Shown piece after piece: positions 7,495 through 15,383 of a stretch of DNA of 27,890 nucleotides; the first letter of the stretch is position 1; each line of letters begins with the position of its first letter. The stretch is from Fusobacterium sp. (GTDB taxonomy: Bacteria; Fusobacteriota; Fusobacteriia; Fusobacteriales; Fusobacteriaceae). The DNA lies in contig JAGYHM010000003.1 in the NCBI GenBank assembly GCA_018457305.1, positions 1 to 27,890 of the forward strand, written 5' to 3'. The translations under genes were made by a program, and so were the position numbers. Below the pieces are notes generated by a model. It was given only the letters and a program-made list of their open reading frames with translations. It was not told the DNA's origin and made no database searches.

Positions 7495-9249
7495 TTATTT
7501 TTTAAATGTTTCAAATTCTCTTATTGCTCTTGGTAAAATCATTTGATGGAATGCACAAATTGATTTTGGATTTTGATAAGCAGAATTTGCAAATGCTGTT
7601 ATATATCCTCTTAAATCTCTAAGTGGTACTATTTCATCAACCATACCTAGTTTAGCACAGTAATCTGGTCTTGATTTTGTAGTATATTCTTCAATCAATT
7701 TATTCATTTTATCTATTGTTGGTTGTAAATCTACTCCTGCTTTATGATCTTTAGCAAGTCTTCTTGAATACATTGCAGATGCTGCAGTTTCTCCATTCAT
7801 TACATAAACTTCTGTTGCTGCAGTTCCAAGTGTGAAAGCATTAGTATTATTTCCTTGTGGTCCACCTAATACATAGTGAGCTGCTGCTGAACTTTTTCTA
7901 AGAGTTATTTCTATTTGAGGTACTCCTGAATTTTCTATTGAATAAATTAGAGATTGTCCTAATCCTAATAATTCAGCTTTTTCAGCATCATTTCCAACAT
8001 CTATTCCAGTTGTATCTTGTAACCAAACTATTGGTAATCTATCTCTTGAACAAAGATTTACAAATTCACTCATTTTAATAAGTCCTTGTCTATATAATTT
8101 ACCACCAATTCCAACTGAATTTTCTTTATATTCTGGATATTTCATAAGTAAACCTTGAGCATTTGCTACAACTCCTACTAAAAGTCCATCTATTTTTGCA
8201 AGTCCTGTAACAATTTCAGGTCCATATCCTTTTTTAAATTCAGAAAATTCACTGTTATCAAATAAACGACCTATAATATCATATACATTATAGATTTTCT
8301 TTTGGTTCATTGGAATTACAGAATATAAATCTTCTGGATCTAATTGAGGTTCAGCTGGTTCATCAACTCTAAAGAAATCTAAATTATATGCTGGTAAGTA
8401 ACTCATATATTTTCTAATTCCTTCTAAAACTCCTTCTTCATCTCCATAAACTTCTCTGAAGAATCCAGTTTCATCATGGTGAATATCTACTGTTCCTGGA
8501 ATTTCTACATTTTTAGCATTCGCAGTTGCTTCTGCTATTTGTATAGCTCCTTCCATATCAATATAACCTTTAGGATTCATTCCACTTAAAATTCCTGCTC
8601 CTCCAACAGCCATATTAGCATCTTCGTGAGCTATTAAGATTGTAGGAGATATACTATGGTATCCTCCACCTGCTGGGTTAGTTCCATATATTCCAACTAT
8701 TACTGGAATACCTAATTGTTGTAATTCAGCATTTCTAAAGAAAGGAGTTCCTCCTCCTCTACGGTTAGGATAAACCATTTCTTGTTCATCTAATTTAACT
8801 CCACTACAATTTAATACATAAACTAAAGGTATTCCTAAAATTTTTGCTGTATCAGATGCTCTTAATAAATTTTCTGCTTGACCTGGAACCCAAGCTCCAA
8901 CTATTTTTTTATTATCTGATGCAACTATCATAGCCCATTTTCCATCTATTCTTCCTAAACCTTTTACTATCCCTGTTCCTGTTTTAAAATCTTCAGGATT
9001 AAATAAAGTATTTAATGGATACCAAGTTCCTTCATCTATTAATTCTGCTATTCTTTCTAGTGCAGTCATTTGACCTTTTGCTGCTATTTTTTCATCTGGA
9101 GTTCCTGAAGCTTGCATTTCATATATTTTATCTGCAATTTCTTCTTCCACTCTTATAACTTCTGCTTCGTTTGCTTCATCAATATTAGGTAATGGTTTTC
9201 CTACTATTGGCATATTTTGAAAATATTTAGGCATTGAAAAATTACTCAT
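7495..9249 (-). CDS. gcdA: Glutaconyl-CoA decarboxylase, alpha subunit (carboxyltransferase)
   Basis: Cytoplasmic carboxyltransferase (584 residues) that moves the carboxyl group of glutaconyl-CoA onto the biotin of GcdC, giving crotonyl-CoA. It has the two crotonase-like halves of the acyl-CoA carboxyltransferase family. Glycine-rich oxyanion-hole loops are seen in GIYGTNPAGGGYHSISPT in the N-terminal half and HYVLGGPQGNNTNAF in the C-terminal half. The length matches the characterised glutaconyl-CoA enzymes. Its ATG has a GAGGAGTG site about 10 bases upstream. It is separated from its own pump subunits (gcdB, gcdC, gcdD) by gctA and gctB, and a hairpin lies just ahead of it (9306-9326). Confidence 0.95.
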   Translation of the reverse strand: MSNFSMPKYFQNMPIVGKPLPNIDEANEAEVIRVEEEIADKIYEMQASGTPDEKIAAKGQMTALERIAELIDEGTWYPLNTLFNPEDFKTGTGIVKGLGRIDGKWAMIVASDNKKIVGAWVPGQAENLLRASDTAKILGIPLVYVLNCSGVKLDEQEMVYPNRRGGGTPFFRNAELQQLGIPVIVGIYGTNPAGGGYHSISPTILIAHEDANMAVGGAGILSGMNPKGYIDMEGAIQIAEATANAKNVEIPGTVDIHHDETGFFREVYGDEEGVLEGIRKYMSYLPAYNLDFFRVDEPAEPQLDPEDLYSVIPMNQKKIYNVYDIIGRLFDNSEFSEFKKGYGPEIVTGLAKIDGLLVGVVANAQGLLMKYPEYKENSVGIGGKLYRQGLIKMSEFVNLCSRDRLPIVWLQDTTGIDVGNDAEKAELLGLGQSLIYSIENSGVPQIEITLRKSSAAAHYVLGGPQGNNTNAFTLGTAATEVYVMNGETAASAMYSRRLAKDHKAGVDLQPTIDKMNKLIEEYTTKSRPDYCAKLGMVDEIVPLRDLRGYITAFANSAYQNPKSICAFHQMILPRAIREFETFKK

Positions 9250-9305
9250 TTTCTATTCACTCCTCATTTTTAATTTTTTTATTTTATAAAAATAGTAACA
9301 GCCAG

Positions 9306-9326
9306 AGAGCTACGCCCTCCAGCTCT
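9306..9326 (-). other. Intercistronic hairpin between gctB and gcdA
   Basis: AGAGCT (9306-9311) pairs with AGCTCT (9321-9326) around a nine-base loop. This short patch is richer in G+C than the surrounding AT-rich spacer. There is no T-run directly after it on the minus strand, so it is more likely an RNA processing or stabilising element, or a fragment of a dispersed repeat, than a terminator. Confidence 0.45.
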
Positions 9327-9336
9327 ATATAATTTT

Positions 9337-10134
9337 TTATTCTTCTACTGGAACTTTAATAAACGCCTGATTTGGATCTATTTGTTCTCTTATCATTTTA
9401 ATTACATCTTCTGATGGTGGGTCCAAAAGAACAGCTCTTGATGTATCAATTTCAAATCCTGTATTTTCAACTATTTCTTCAATAGACGAAGTTGGATAAT
9501 ATCCTGCTAGATACATTCTTTTTGTTTTTTCATCAAATTTTAAAATTCCTCTATCTGTAACTACTGCTTTCGGTCCTCTGTTTCCAGGAAGTCCTAATTT
9601 TTCTCTTCCCCCTGGTCCATCTCCCCAACCAACAGACGTTACATAATCAACTTTTTCTATAAATCTTCTTTTTTCGTGTTGCATCATTATTACAGTATTA
9701 GAGTAAGTAGCTATTCCATTAGCTCCTCCACTTCCTGTAAATCTTGTTTTAGGTTCATTATAATCACCTATACAAGTTGAGTTTAAGTTTCCAAATGGAT
9801 CTATTTGAGCTCCACCTATGAAAGCAATCATTCTATCATTTCCATTTAACCATTCATTTGTTTCAAATCCAATAAATCTAACATTTGGCCATTGAACAGC
9901 ACAATGTCCCATAAGTCTAGAATCTCCAACACTTCTTGGAACTTCAATAGGAGCACAATCCATAAGTCCACTTTCAACTATTAGTTTACAATTTGGAGCA
10001 AAAATATTTTTAGCAAGTGAAGCACCTATTAAAGGTAAACCAGTTCCAACTATAACGATTTGTCCATCAATTATTTGTTGTGCTATAGTTATAGCTTGCA
10101 TCTCTTTGTTTGTATAATTTTTATAATTTGCCAT
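9337..10134 (-). CDS. gctB: Glutaconate CoA-transferase, beta subunit
   Basis: Beta subunit (265 residues) of the enzyme that moves CoA from acetyl-CoA or glutaconyl-CoA onto (R)-2-hydroxyglutarate. The catalytic glutamate known from the Acidaminococcus enzyme (Glu54 of the beta chain) is at exactly residue 54, in LIVESGLMDC, where the enzyme-CoA thioester forms. It starts two bases after the gctA stop codon, with its ribosome site inside the end of gctA, so the two subunits should be made in equal amounts. A spacer of about 90 bases with a hairpin follows before gcdA. Confidence 0.95.
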   Translation of the reverse strand: MANYKNYTNKEMQAITIAQQIIDGQIVIVGTGLPLIGASLAKNIFAPNCKLIVESGLMDCAPIEVPRSVGDSRLMGHCAVQWPNVRFIGFETNEWLNGNDRMIAFIGGAQIDPFGNLNSTCIGDYNEPKTRFTGSGGANGIATYSNTVIMMQHEKRRFIEKVDYVTSVGWGDGPGGREKLGLPGNRGPKAVVTDRGILKFDEKTKRMYLAGYYPTSSIEEIVENTGFEIDTSRAVLLDPPSEDVIKMIREQIDPNQAFIKVPVEE

Positions 10135-10136
10135 TT

Positions 10137-11102
10137 TTATTTTCCCTCCTTAACTAATTTTGCTGCATATTGGAATCCAGGAGTAACTCTTAATTTTGCC
10201 ATTCTGCTTAATCCAAGTTTATCTAAATATGCATCATGATCTTTAATATCATAAATCCATTCTTTAGTAAATGCTTTAAAATCTTCAGTTGTCTTAGTTA
10301 CTTTATCATACATTTTATAGAAATCTGCATCATAATCATAATAGTTATATGATTGAGAAGGATGTGCTCCGTAAGGTGCATGAACTACTGCATCAACACA
10401 GAATGAAGGAATTGAATTTTTTGAAGGATCTTTTAAGATTTCTTCTTCAGTAACAATTTCTTCAGCTATAACAACACATTTTTTTGAAGCTATTGCTATA
10501 TCAACATCATGGAATTCGTCCCCTTCTATTGAACAAGTTCCATTGATAGATGCTTTTTGAACATATATAATAGCTGTGTCTAATCTTGGAACTGGAACTG
10601 CAACAACTTTTTCTCCAGGATTAAATGGATTTTCCATTTCAACTAATTTATCATTTGGAAGCTTTTCTATTTGTTCTCTAACTTCTTTGCTTATTCCCCA
10701 TTTATTTACTAAATCACTTCCTTGCATTAAACTAACTGGTAAATAAGGTAGTCCTAATGCTGCTGCATGTAGCATTAACATAATAACATCTTGAGAATAA
10801 TCTTCTATTGGTAAACTTCTTTCTTTTTCAATTGCATGTCTAAATCTTCTACAAACATTTGTATATCCAGAGTTTGCTATATAACAGTTTACAAACGCTT
10901 TTATTCTTCCTTCACCTATTAAAATATCCCAATCTCCACCTGCTGGTCCTGAATAACCAACAAAATCTGTTTGTCCTTGTCTTATTATTTCATACACTGC
11001 TGCATAAGGTTTTCTATTTGTCGTAAAACCTCCAAAGCATAGACTATCACCAGATGCAACATATTTTGCTATTGCATCATGTAACGACATCACTTTACTC
11101 AC
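10137..11102 (-). CDS. gctA: Glutaconate CoA-transferase, alpha subunit
   Basis: Alpha subunit (321 residues) of the family I CoA-transferase. It supplies part of the CoA-binding surface, while the catalytic glutamate is on GctB. Family features include the N-terminal glycine-rich segment SGDSLCFGGFTTNRKPYAAV (residues 17-36), GYSGPAGGDWDILIGEG and YGAHPSQSYNYYDYD. The start is GTG (11102-11100), placed 7 bases after a strong AGGAGG. The in-frame ATG four codons later (MSLHD) has no such site. A 17-bp hairpin lies between the gcdB stop and this gene. Confidence 0.94.
   Translation of the reverse strand: MSKVMSLHDAIAKYVASGDSLCFGGFTTNRKPYAAVYEIIRQGQTDFVGYSGPAGGDWDILIGEGRIKAFVNCYIANSGYTNVCRRFRHAIEKERSLPIEDYSQDVIMLMLHAAALGLPYLPVSLMQGSDLVNKWGISKEVREQIEKLPNDKLVEMENPFNPGEKVVAVPVPRLDTAIIYVQKASINGTCSIEGDEFHDVDIAIASKKCVVIAEEIVTEEEILKDPSKNSIPSFCVDAVVHAPYGAHPSQSYNYYDYDADFYKMYDKVTKTTEDFKAFTKEWIYDIKDHDAYLDKLGLSRMAKLRVTPGFQYAAKLVKEGK
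10145..10150 (-). promoter_or_regulatory. Ribosome binding site of gctB inside the end of gctA
   Basis: AGGAGG on the minus strand forms part of the Lys-Glu-Gly codons at the end of gctA and sits 10 bases before the gctB ATG. Ribosomes finishing gctA cover this site, which indicates translational coupling of the two subunits. Confidence 0.75.
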
Positions 11103-11132
11103 GATAATACCTCCTAAATTTTTTTTATAAAT

Positions 11133-11170
11133 TTTAAACTATAAACATATTTTTATGTTTATAGTTTAAA
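11133..11170 (-). other. Perfect 17-bp hairpin between gcdB and gctA
   Basis: Arms 11133-11149 and 11154-11170 are exact reverse complements with a four-base loop (TTTT on plus, AAAA on the transcript). The stem is AT-rich. It starts 31 bases after the gcdB stop, and what follows on the minus strand is A-rich rather than a U-run. It is therefore not a standard terminator; it is more likely an mRNA 3'-end protector, a processing site or a protein-binding palindrome. Confidence 0.75.
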
Positions 11171-11201
11171 TAAAATTATTTAATTAAATTTTTATTCTAT
11201 A

Positions 11202-12332
11202 CTAAACTAATTTTTCTCCAAAAATTAGCATAAAGAATCCAGCTGCTACTGCCGAACCTATAACCCCTGCAACATTTGGTCCCATTGCATGCATCAATAA
11301 GAAGTTAGTTGGATTTTCTTTAGCTCCAACTGTTTGAGAAACACGGGCTGCCATAGGTACTGCTGAAACTCCTGCTGAACCTATAAGTGGATTTATTTTT
11401 CCACCTGTTATATAATATAATAATTTCCCTAATAGAACTCCACCTGCTGTTGAGAAACAAAAAGCTGTAAGTCCCATTGCAATTATTCCTAAAGTTTTTA
11501 CATCTAAGAAAGTTACTCCGTCTGCTTTCGCCCCAACACTTAATCCTAACATAATTGTAACTATGTTAATCATTGCATTTTGTGCTGTATCAGATAATCT
11601 TTGAACAACTCCTGATTCTTTAAAAATATTTCCTAACATCAATAAACCTAATAGTGGTGCAACTGATGGAAGAAGTAATGAACAGAATAATACAACCGCT
11701 ATTGGGAATACTATTTTTTCTGTTTTAGATACTTTTCTTAATTGTTGCATTCTTACTTGTCTTTCTTTTTTAGTAGTAAATAATTTCATTATTGGCGGTT
11801 GTATTAATGGAATTAAAGCCATATAAGAATATGCCGCTACCGCTATTGGAGCCATCAAATGTGGTGCCAAGTTATTAGCTATATAAATAGATGTAGGTCC
11901 ATCTGCTCCACCAATTATTCCAATTGCTGCTGCTTCAGCTGGAGTAAATCCTAACTGAACTGCAAACATAAATGCGATATATATACCTAATTGAGCCGCT
12001 GCCCCTAGTATTAAACTAATAGGATTAGCTATTAGTGGCGAGAAATCAGTCATAGCTCCTACACCCATAAATACTAAACAAGGAAATAAATTACTCTTTA
12101 CACCATAAGACATCAAATATAAAACTCCACCATGTTCAGTTAAACCTGTTAGTGGTAAATTTGCTAAAAACATTCCGAAAGAAATAGGTAATAAAAGTAA
12201 TGGTTCAAATTTCTTAACTATTGCTAAATAAATTAAAATGCAAGATACGAATATCATTGCCATATTTTGCCAACCTAATGCCGCAAAACCTGATGTAGCA
12301 AGAAGTTGTTTTAATATTTCAAAAAAGTTCAT
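11202..12332 (-). CDS. gcdB: Glutaconyl-CoA decarboxylase, beta subunit (Na+ pump)
   Basis: Very hydrophobic inner-membrane protein (376 residues, about ten membrane segments). It decarboxylates carboxybiotin and couples this to Na+ export. It belongs to the OadB/MmdB/GcdB family. The family's key sites are present: [18 protein letters not shown] (residues 141-158) with the Na+-site Asp144, and near the C-terminus [18 protein letters not shown]. The ATG is preceded by AAGGAGAGG. It starts 17 bases after the gcdC stop, so gcdD, gcdC and gcdB form a tight pump module. Confidence 0.95.
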   Translation of the reverse strand: MNFFEILKQLLATSGFAALGWQNMAMIFVSCILIYLAIVKKFEPLLLLPISFGMFLANLPLTGLTEHGGVLYLMSYGVKSNLFPCLVFMGVGAMTDFSPLIANPISLILGAAAQLGIYIAFMFAVQLGFTPAEAAAIGIIGGADGPTSIYIANNLAPHLMAPIAVAAYSYMALIPLIQPPIMKLFTTKKERQVRMQQLRKVSKTEKIVFPIAVVLFCSLLLPSVAPLLGLLMLGNIFKESGVVQRLSDTAQNAMINIVTIMLGLSVGAKADGVTFLDVKTLGIIAMGLTAFCFSTAGGVLLGKLLYYITGGKINPLIGSAGVSAVPMAARVSQTVGAKENPTNFLLMHAMGPNVAGVIGSAVAAGFFMLIFGEKLV

Positions 12333-12349
12333 TTAAAATCCTCTCCTTA

Positions 12350-12769
12350 TTATTCTAATACTATAAGAACTGCATCAGTATCTACTGTATCACCTTTTTT
12401 CACTTTAATATCTGCTACTTTCCCATCTACTGGAGCTGGAATATCATTTTCCATTTTCATAGCTTCTAAAATTGCTAAACATTGACCAGCCGAAACTGTA
12501 TCTCCAACATTAACTTTTACATCTAAAATTACTCCTGGCATTGGACTTGCAACTGTTGTTCCACCTGCTACTGATGGTGCTGCTGCTTGAACTGGAGCCG
12601 CTGCAACTGGTGCAGGTGCTGCTTGAACTGGAGCTGGAGCCGCTGCCGCTGGTGCAGTTGTTCTTTCTCTTCTTCCTGCTGGTTCACGAGTTAATGATTT
12701 TCTTGCTCCTCCTACTTTTTCTACCTCAACTTCAAATTGTTTTCCGTTTAAAGTTACTACATACTTCAT
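12350..12769 (-). CDS. gcdC: Glutaconyl-CoA decarboxylase, gamma subunit (biotin carrier)
   Basis: Mobile biotin carrier (139 residues) that shuttles CO2 from GcdA to GcdB. It has an N-terminal part (1-38), an Ala/Pro-rich flexible linker (about 39-68) and a C-terminal biotinyl domain (about 70-139). The biotinylation motif EAMKM has its acceptor at Lys105. The linker is short for this subunit type. Biotin attachment would need the BirA ligase encoded elsewhere. AAGGAG lies upstream of the ATG. Confidence 0.96.
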   Translation of the reverse strand: MKYVVTLNGKQFEVEVEKVGGARKSLTREPAGRRERTTAPAAAAPAPVQAAPAPVAAAPVQAAAPSVAGGTTVASPMPGVILDVKVNVGDTVSAGQCLAILEAMKMENDIPAPVDGKVADIKVKKGDTVDTDAVLIVLE

Positions 12770-12820
12770 TTGATTTTCTCCTTTCTACTCTTTTATTTTT
12801 TTTTGTTTTTTTTATTTCTA

Positions 12821-13138
12821 CTAAATTTGTTTTACACTTACAATTTCAAACTTATCAACAGGTAATCTCATTTCTTCACTAATTGCTGAGATTATTACCG
12901 CCAACTCTTCTACTTCACTTTCATTTTCTTTAACTACTGGCGTCTTAGCTGCAGCATTTGTAGTTGACTGTGGTGTTGAAGTTGTTTTAGGTTTATCTTC
13001 TTTAACTATAGCATTAATTACTTTTGAAGATATTATTATAAATAATGCTAAAGATAATAAACAAATAAACACTATAGAAAATCCAACTAAAAATGTTACA
13101 AAACTTTCCCATGTTGTCATAGTATTAGATGTCCACAT
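12821..13138 (-). CDS. gcdD: Glutaconyl-CoA decarboxylase, delta subunit (OadG-like)
   Basis: Small membrane subunit (105 residues) of the decarboxylase. One transmembrane helix lies near the N-terminus (about residues 12-37), then a charged Thr/Pro/Ala linker and a C-terminal cytoplasmic tail with a VEELAVIISAISEEM helix typical of OadG-type subunits, which help assemble the complex on the membrane. AGGAGG is 8 bases ahead of the ATG. It is the first enzyme gene of the operon, 21 bases after the regulator stop. Confidence 0.88.
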   Translation of the reverse strand: MWTSNTMTTWESFVTFLVGFSIVFICLLSLALFIIISSKVINAIVKEDKPKTTSTPQSTTNAAAKTPVVKENESEVEELAVIISAISEEMRLPVDKFEIVSVKQI

Positions 13139-13159
13139 AGATATTTCCTCCTTTTATTT

Positions 13160-15154
13160 TTATATATTACTTATTAAATAATTATAAGTCATTGTAGTAC
13201 TCTCATAATTTTTATTTTTATGAAATAAATTTACGAAAGCATAAATAAGTTCCCTGTAAGTTTTTTCGTTATCTAAAAACGAAAATATAAAAGTATTAAC
13301 TCTTCTATTCTCTATTTCTATATCTTTTCTGTTATTTATTATATGTGTCCCCAAAGTATCTGAATTATACTCTGGCTTCTTAAATATTAAAACTATCTTA
13401 TCATTTATAAAACTATAAAGTTTTTTTTCTTTTATATTTTTTTCTATTTCACTTATAAAACTCTTCTTAACAAACTTTTTCCTATCAATTTTATTTTCTA
13501 TATATTCTAACACACTTTCTAAATTTGTGTAGTTAGTTGCATATATATTATTTTGATTTAAGAAATTATCTATTGAAAATTTATTTTTTTCTATATCATT
13601 GTAAATCTTATCACTAAAATTTTCACTTAATTTATTCATCAAAGTTTTAACATCTACATTTGATGAATTTTCCAACACTATTTTTAATAGCTCAGACATT
13701 TTCATTCTTTTATTTTTGACTAAACCCATATTCTCAAGATTTTTTATATCTTTTTCTGTTAAAACTGGATTAACTTCTATTGTACTTATTTCTTTAATAT
13801 CTATATTTGTACTATCTGTTGTTATTATATAATCATAATTCTCAAATTTTATATTCTCTATCTTAAAAGATTTAAGAGTATAAATCTCTTTAATATCTAT
13901 AAAAAATTCACTCTCTATTGACTCTTTTAAAAAAACTGCTATATTTTCCTTATATGTCGTAAGTAAAATTGCTTTTTTATTTACTTCACTAGTATTTACC
14001 AAACTTTTTTGAAAAATCGGAACCAAGAAAGCCAACTCTTCTTCTGAAATTTTTTCTGAAATAACTTCTTCCAAATAAAAGAAATTCTCTTTTAGAAACT
14101 CTAAAATATCTGGGTAAAGTTCTTCAACTTCTTTTAAAATTGAATTTTTTAAGACTATCTTATTTTTTGTTCTAAATATCAAAGGCTTAATATAATAAAG
14201 GACTTCATTAAGCAAAGCATCTATATTTTTAATAACTATTTCTTTTTCAACTTCAAAAGATTTTATTATTTTACTAATTGCAACAACTATTTCAAGCCAA
14301 TTTGGAAATTTTTCAAAAATATAATCTTCTTCTCTACCTATTCTAAACAGGAAATCTGTGAAAAAAAGTATATTTTTCTCATCAAAGTCTGCAAAAAACT
14401 TTTTTAATTTTTCATAATTTGTTTGAGTTCTTAAAATTTTAACATCTGTTATTTTTAATCTGCTATTTCTTAAAACCCTTTTCTTTGAAATAGCCATCAG
14501 TATAACTAATATATTTAACGTTTCATCAGTATATGGTAATTCTACTCCCCTTAATCTTTTATATATGGCTTCAATTTCTAAAATATAATCTACTTTTATA
14601 TTATCAAATATAATTTTTTTGAAATAACCACTACCTCTATATATATTTCCTCTACAATCCTTATTAAAACCAATATAATTATAAAGATAAGTCATCAAAA
14701 AATATCTACAATCTTTTTCTGTGTACTCATAATAATATTTCAATTTTTCATCTTGAAGTAATTTTATGTTATATTTCAACAATCTCTCTTTTAAATTTTT
14801 TAAATCCCCTCTAATTGTAGATTTACTTATATTTAATTTATCTGTAATTTCTCTCAAAGTAAAACTATCTTTTTTGAGTAAAGTATACAAAATTATGAGT
14901 TCTTCTCTCTCTAGTGGATTATAAGAATAGTTATCCACATCACTGTGAAATAAATTATCAATATCTTCCGAATTTAATTTTGAATTTATTATTCTTTTTT
15001 TTATTTCAATTTTTTCTTCATTTAATTCACTATTGATTTCTTTTATTTTGTATCTAATACTTCTCTCTGTCAATTTAAAAAATTCCGCTACTTTTTCTAA
15101 TTTTTTTTCTTTCTCAATAAATTTCAAAATTTCAAAATGTTCTGTCTTTAACAT
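13160..15154 (-). CDS. PRD/PTS-domain-like transcriptional regulator heading the glutamate operon
   Basis: A 664-residue protein laid out like the BglG/MtlR/LicR regulators. It has a first helix-turn-helix (about residues 20-40, EKVAEFFKLTERSIRYKIKE), a second (99-120, TLREITDKLNISKSTIRGDL), two PRD-like regions (about 170-280 and 285-386), an EIIB-like fold (393 to about 480) and an EIIA-like C-terminus (about 520-664). The histidines normally phosphorylated by the sugar PTS seem to be missing: the usual sites read VILMAISKKR, LYYIKPLIFR and AFLVPIFQKS. The EIIB-like part has no cysteine in its first loop. It is likely a DNA-binding activator or repressor that no longer senses PTS. It ends 21 bases before gcdD in the same direction, so it may be the first gene of the operon it controls. 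Just upstream of ATG is GGGGGAG, only 2-3 bases away, an unusually tight spacing. Confidence 0.78.
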   Translation of the reverse strand: MLKTEHFEILKFIEKEKKLEKVAEFFKLTERSIRYKIKEINSELNEEKIEIKKRIINSKLNSEDIDNLFHSDVDNYSYNPLEREELIILYTLLKKDSFTLREITDKLNISKSTIRGDLKNLKERLLKYNIKLLQDEKLKYYYEYTEKDCRYFLMTYLYNYIGFNKDCRGNIYRGSGYFKKIIFDNIKVDYILEIEAIYKRLRGVELPYTDETLNILVILMAISKKRVLRNSRLKITDVKILRTQTNYEKLKKFFADFDEKNILFFTDFLFRIGREEDYIFEKFPNWLEIVVAISKIIKSFEVEKEIVIKNIDALLNEVLYYIKPLIFRTKNKIVLKNSILKEVEELYPDILEFLKENFFYLEEVISEKISEEELAFLVPIFQKSLVNTSEVNKKAILLTTYKENIAVFLKESIESEFFIDIKEIYTLKSFKIENIKFENYDYIITTDSTNIDIKEISTIEVNPVLTEKDIKNLENMGLVKNKRMKMSELLKIVLENSSNVDVKTLMNKLSENFSDKIYNDIEKNKFSIDNFLNQNNIYATNYTNLESVLEYIENKIDRKKFVKKSFISEIEKNIKEKKLYSFINDKIVLIFKKPEYNSDTLGTHIINNRKDIEIENRRVNTFIFSFLDNEKTYRELIYAFVNLFHKNKNYESTTMTYNYLISNI

Positions 15155-15223
15155 TTCTCCCCCAGTAGCTTTTCACTATACTAATCTAAATATAATTCTA
15201 TTTTTAAATTTATGAAATATATT

Positions 15224-15229
15224 ATTATA
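15224..15229 (-). promoter_or_regulatory. Possible -10 box upstream of the regulator and operon
   Basis: A perfect TATAAT on the minus strand, about 70 bases before the regulator ATG, in an AT-rich spacer. No good -35 box lies at the right distance. A second candidate upstream is TTGAAA with GATAAA. The operon promoter should be in 15155-15330, but its exact place is uncertain. Confidence 0.3.
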
Positions 15230-15337
15230 CAAATTAACATATTTTATTACATTACTTTATCTCCATGATACTATTTTTTTCAATTTTTTTCCAGTTTTTT
15301 TTATTTCATTTTTTTGTGAAAATTTCTGTACAAAAAA

Positions 15338-15362
15338 AGAGATTACAAATTTTGTAATCTCT
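15338..15362 (-). terminator. Terminator after valS
   Basis: Perfect 11-bp inverted repeat AGAGATTACAA/TTGTAATCTCT with a three-base loop, followed on the minus strand by seven T. It lies 21 bases past the valS stop and isolates the proteostasis/valS block from the regulator and glutamate operon. Confidence 0.9.
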
Positions 15363-15383
15363 AAAAAATTATTTTATTTTTTC

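Noticed and set aside
12541..12882. Plus-strand Leu-rich open frame opposite gcdC
   Set aside because: It mirrors the Ala/Pro linker of the biotin carrier. The low-complexity Leu/Val composition is a by-product of that strand.
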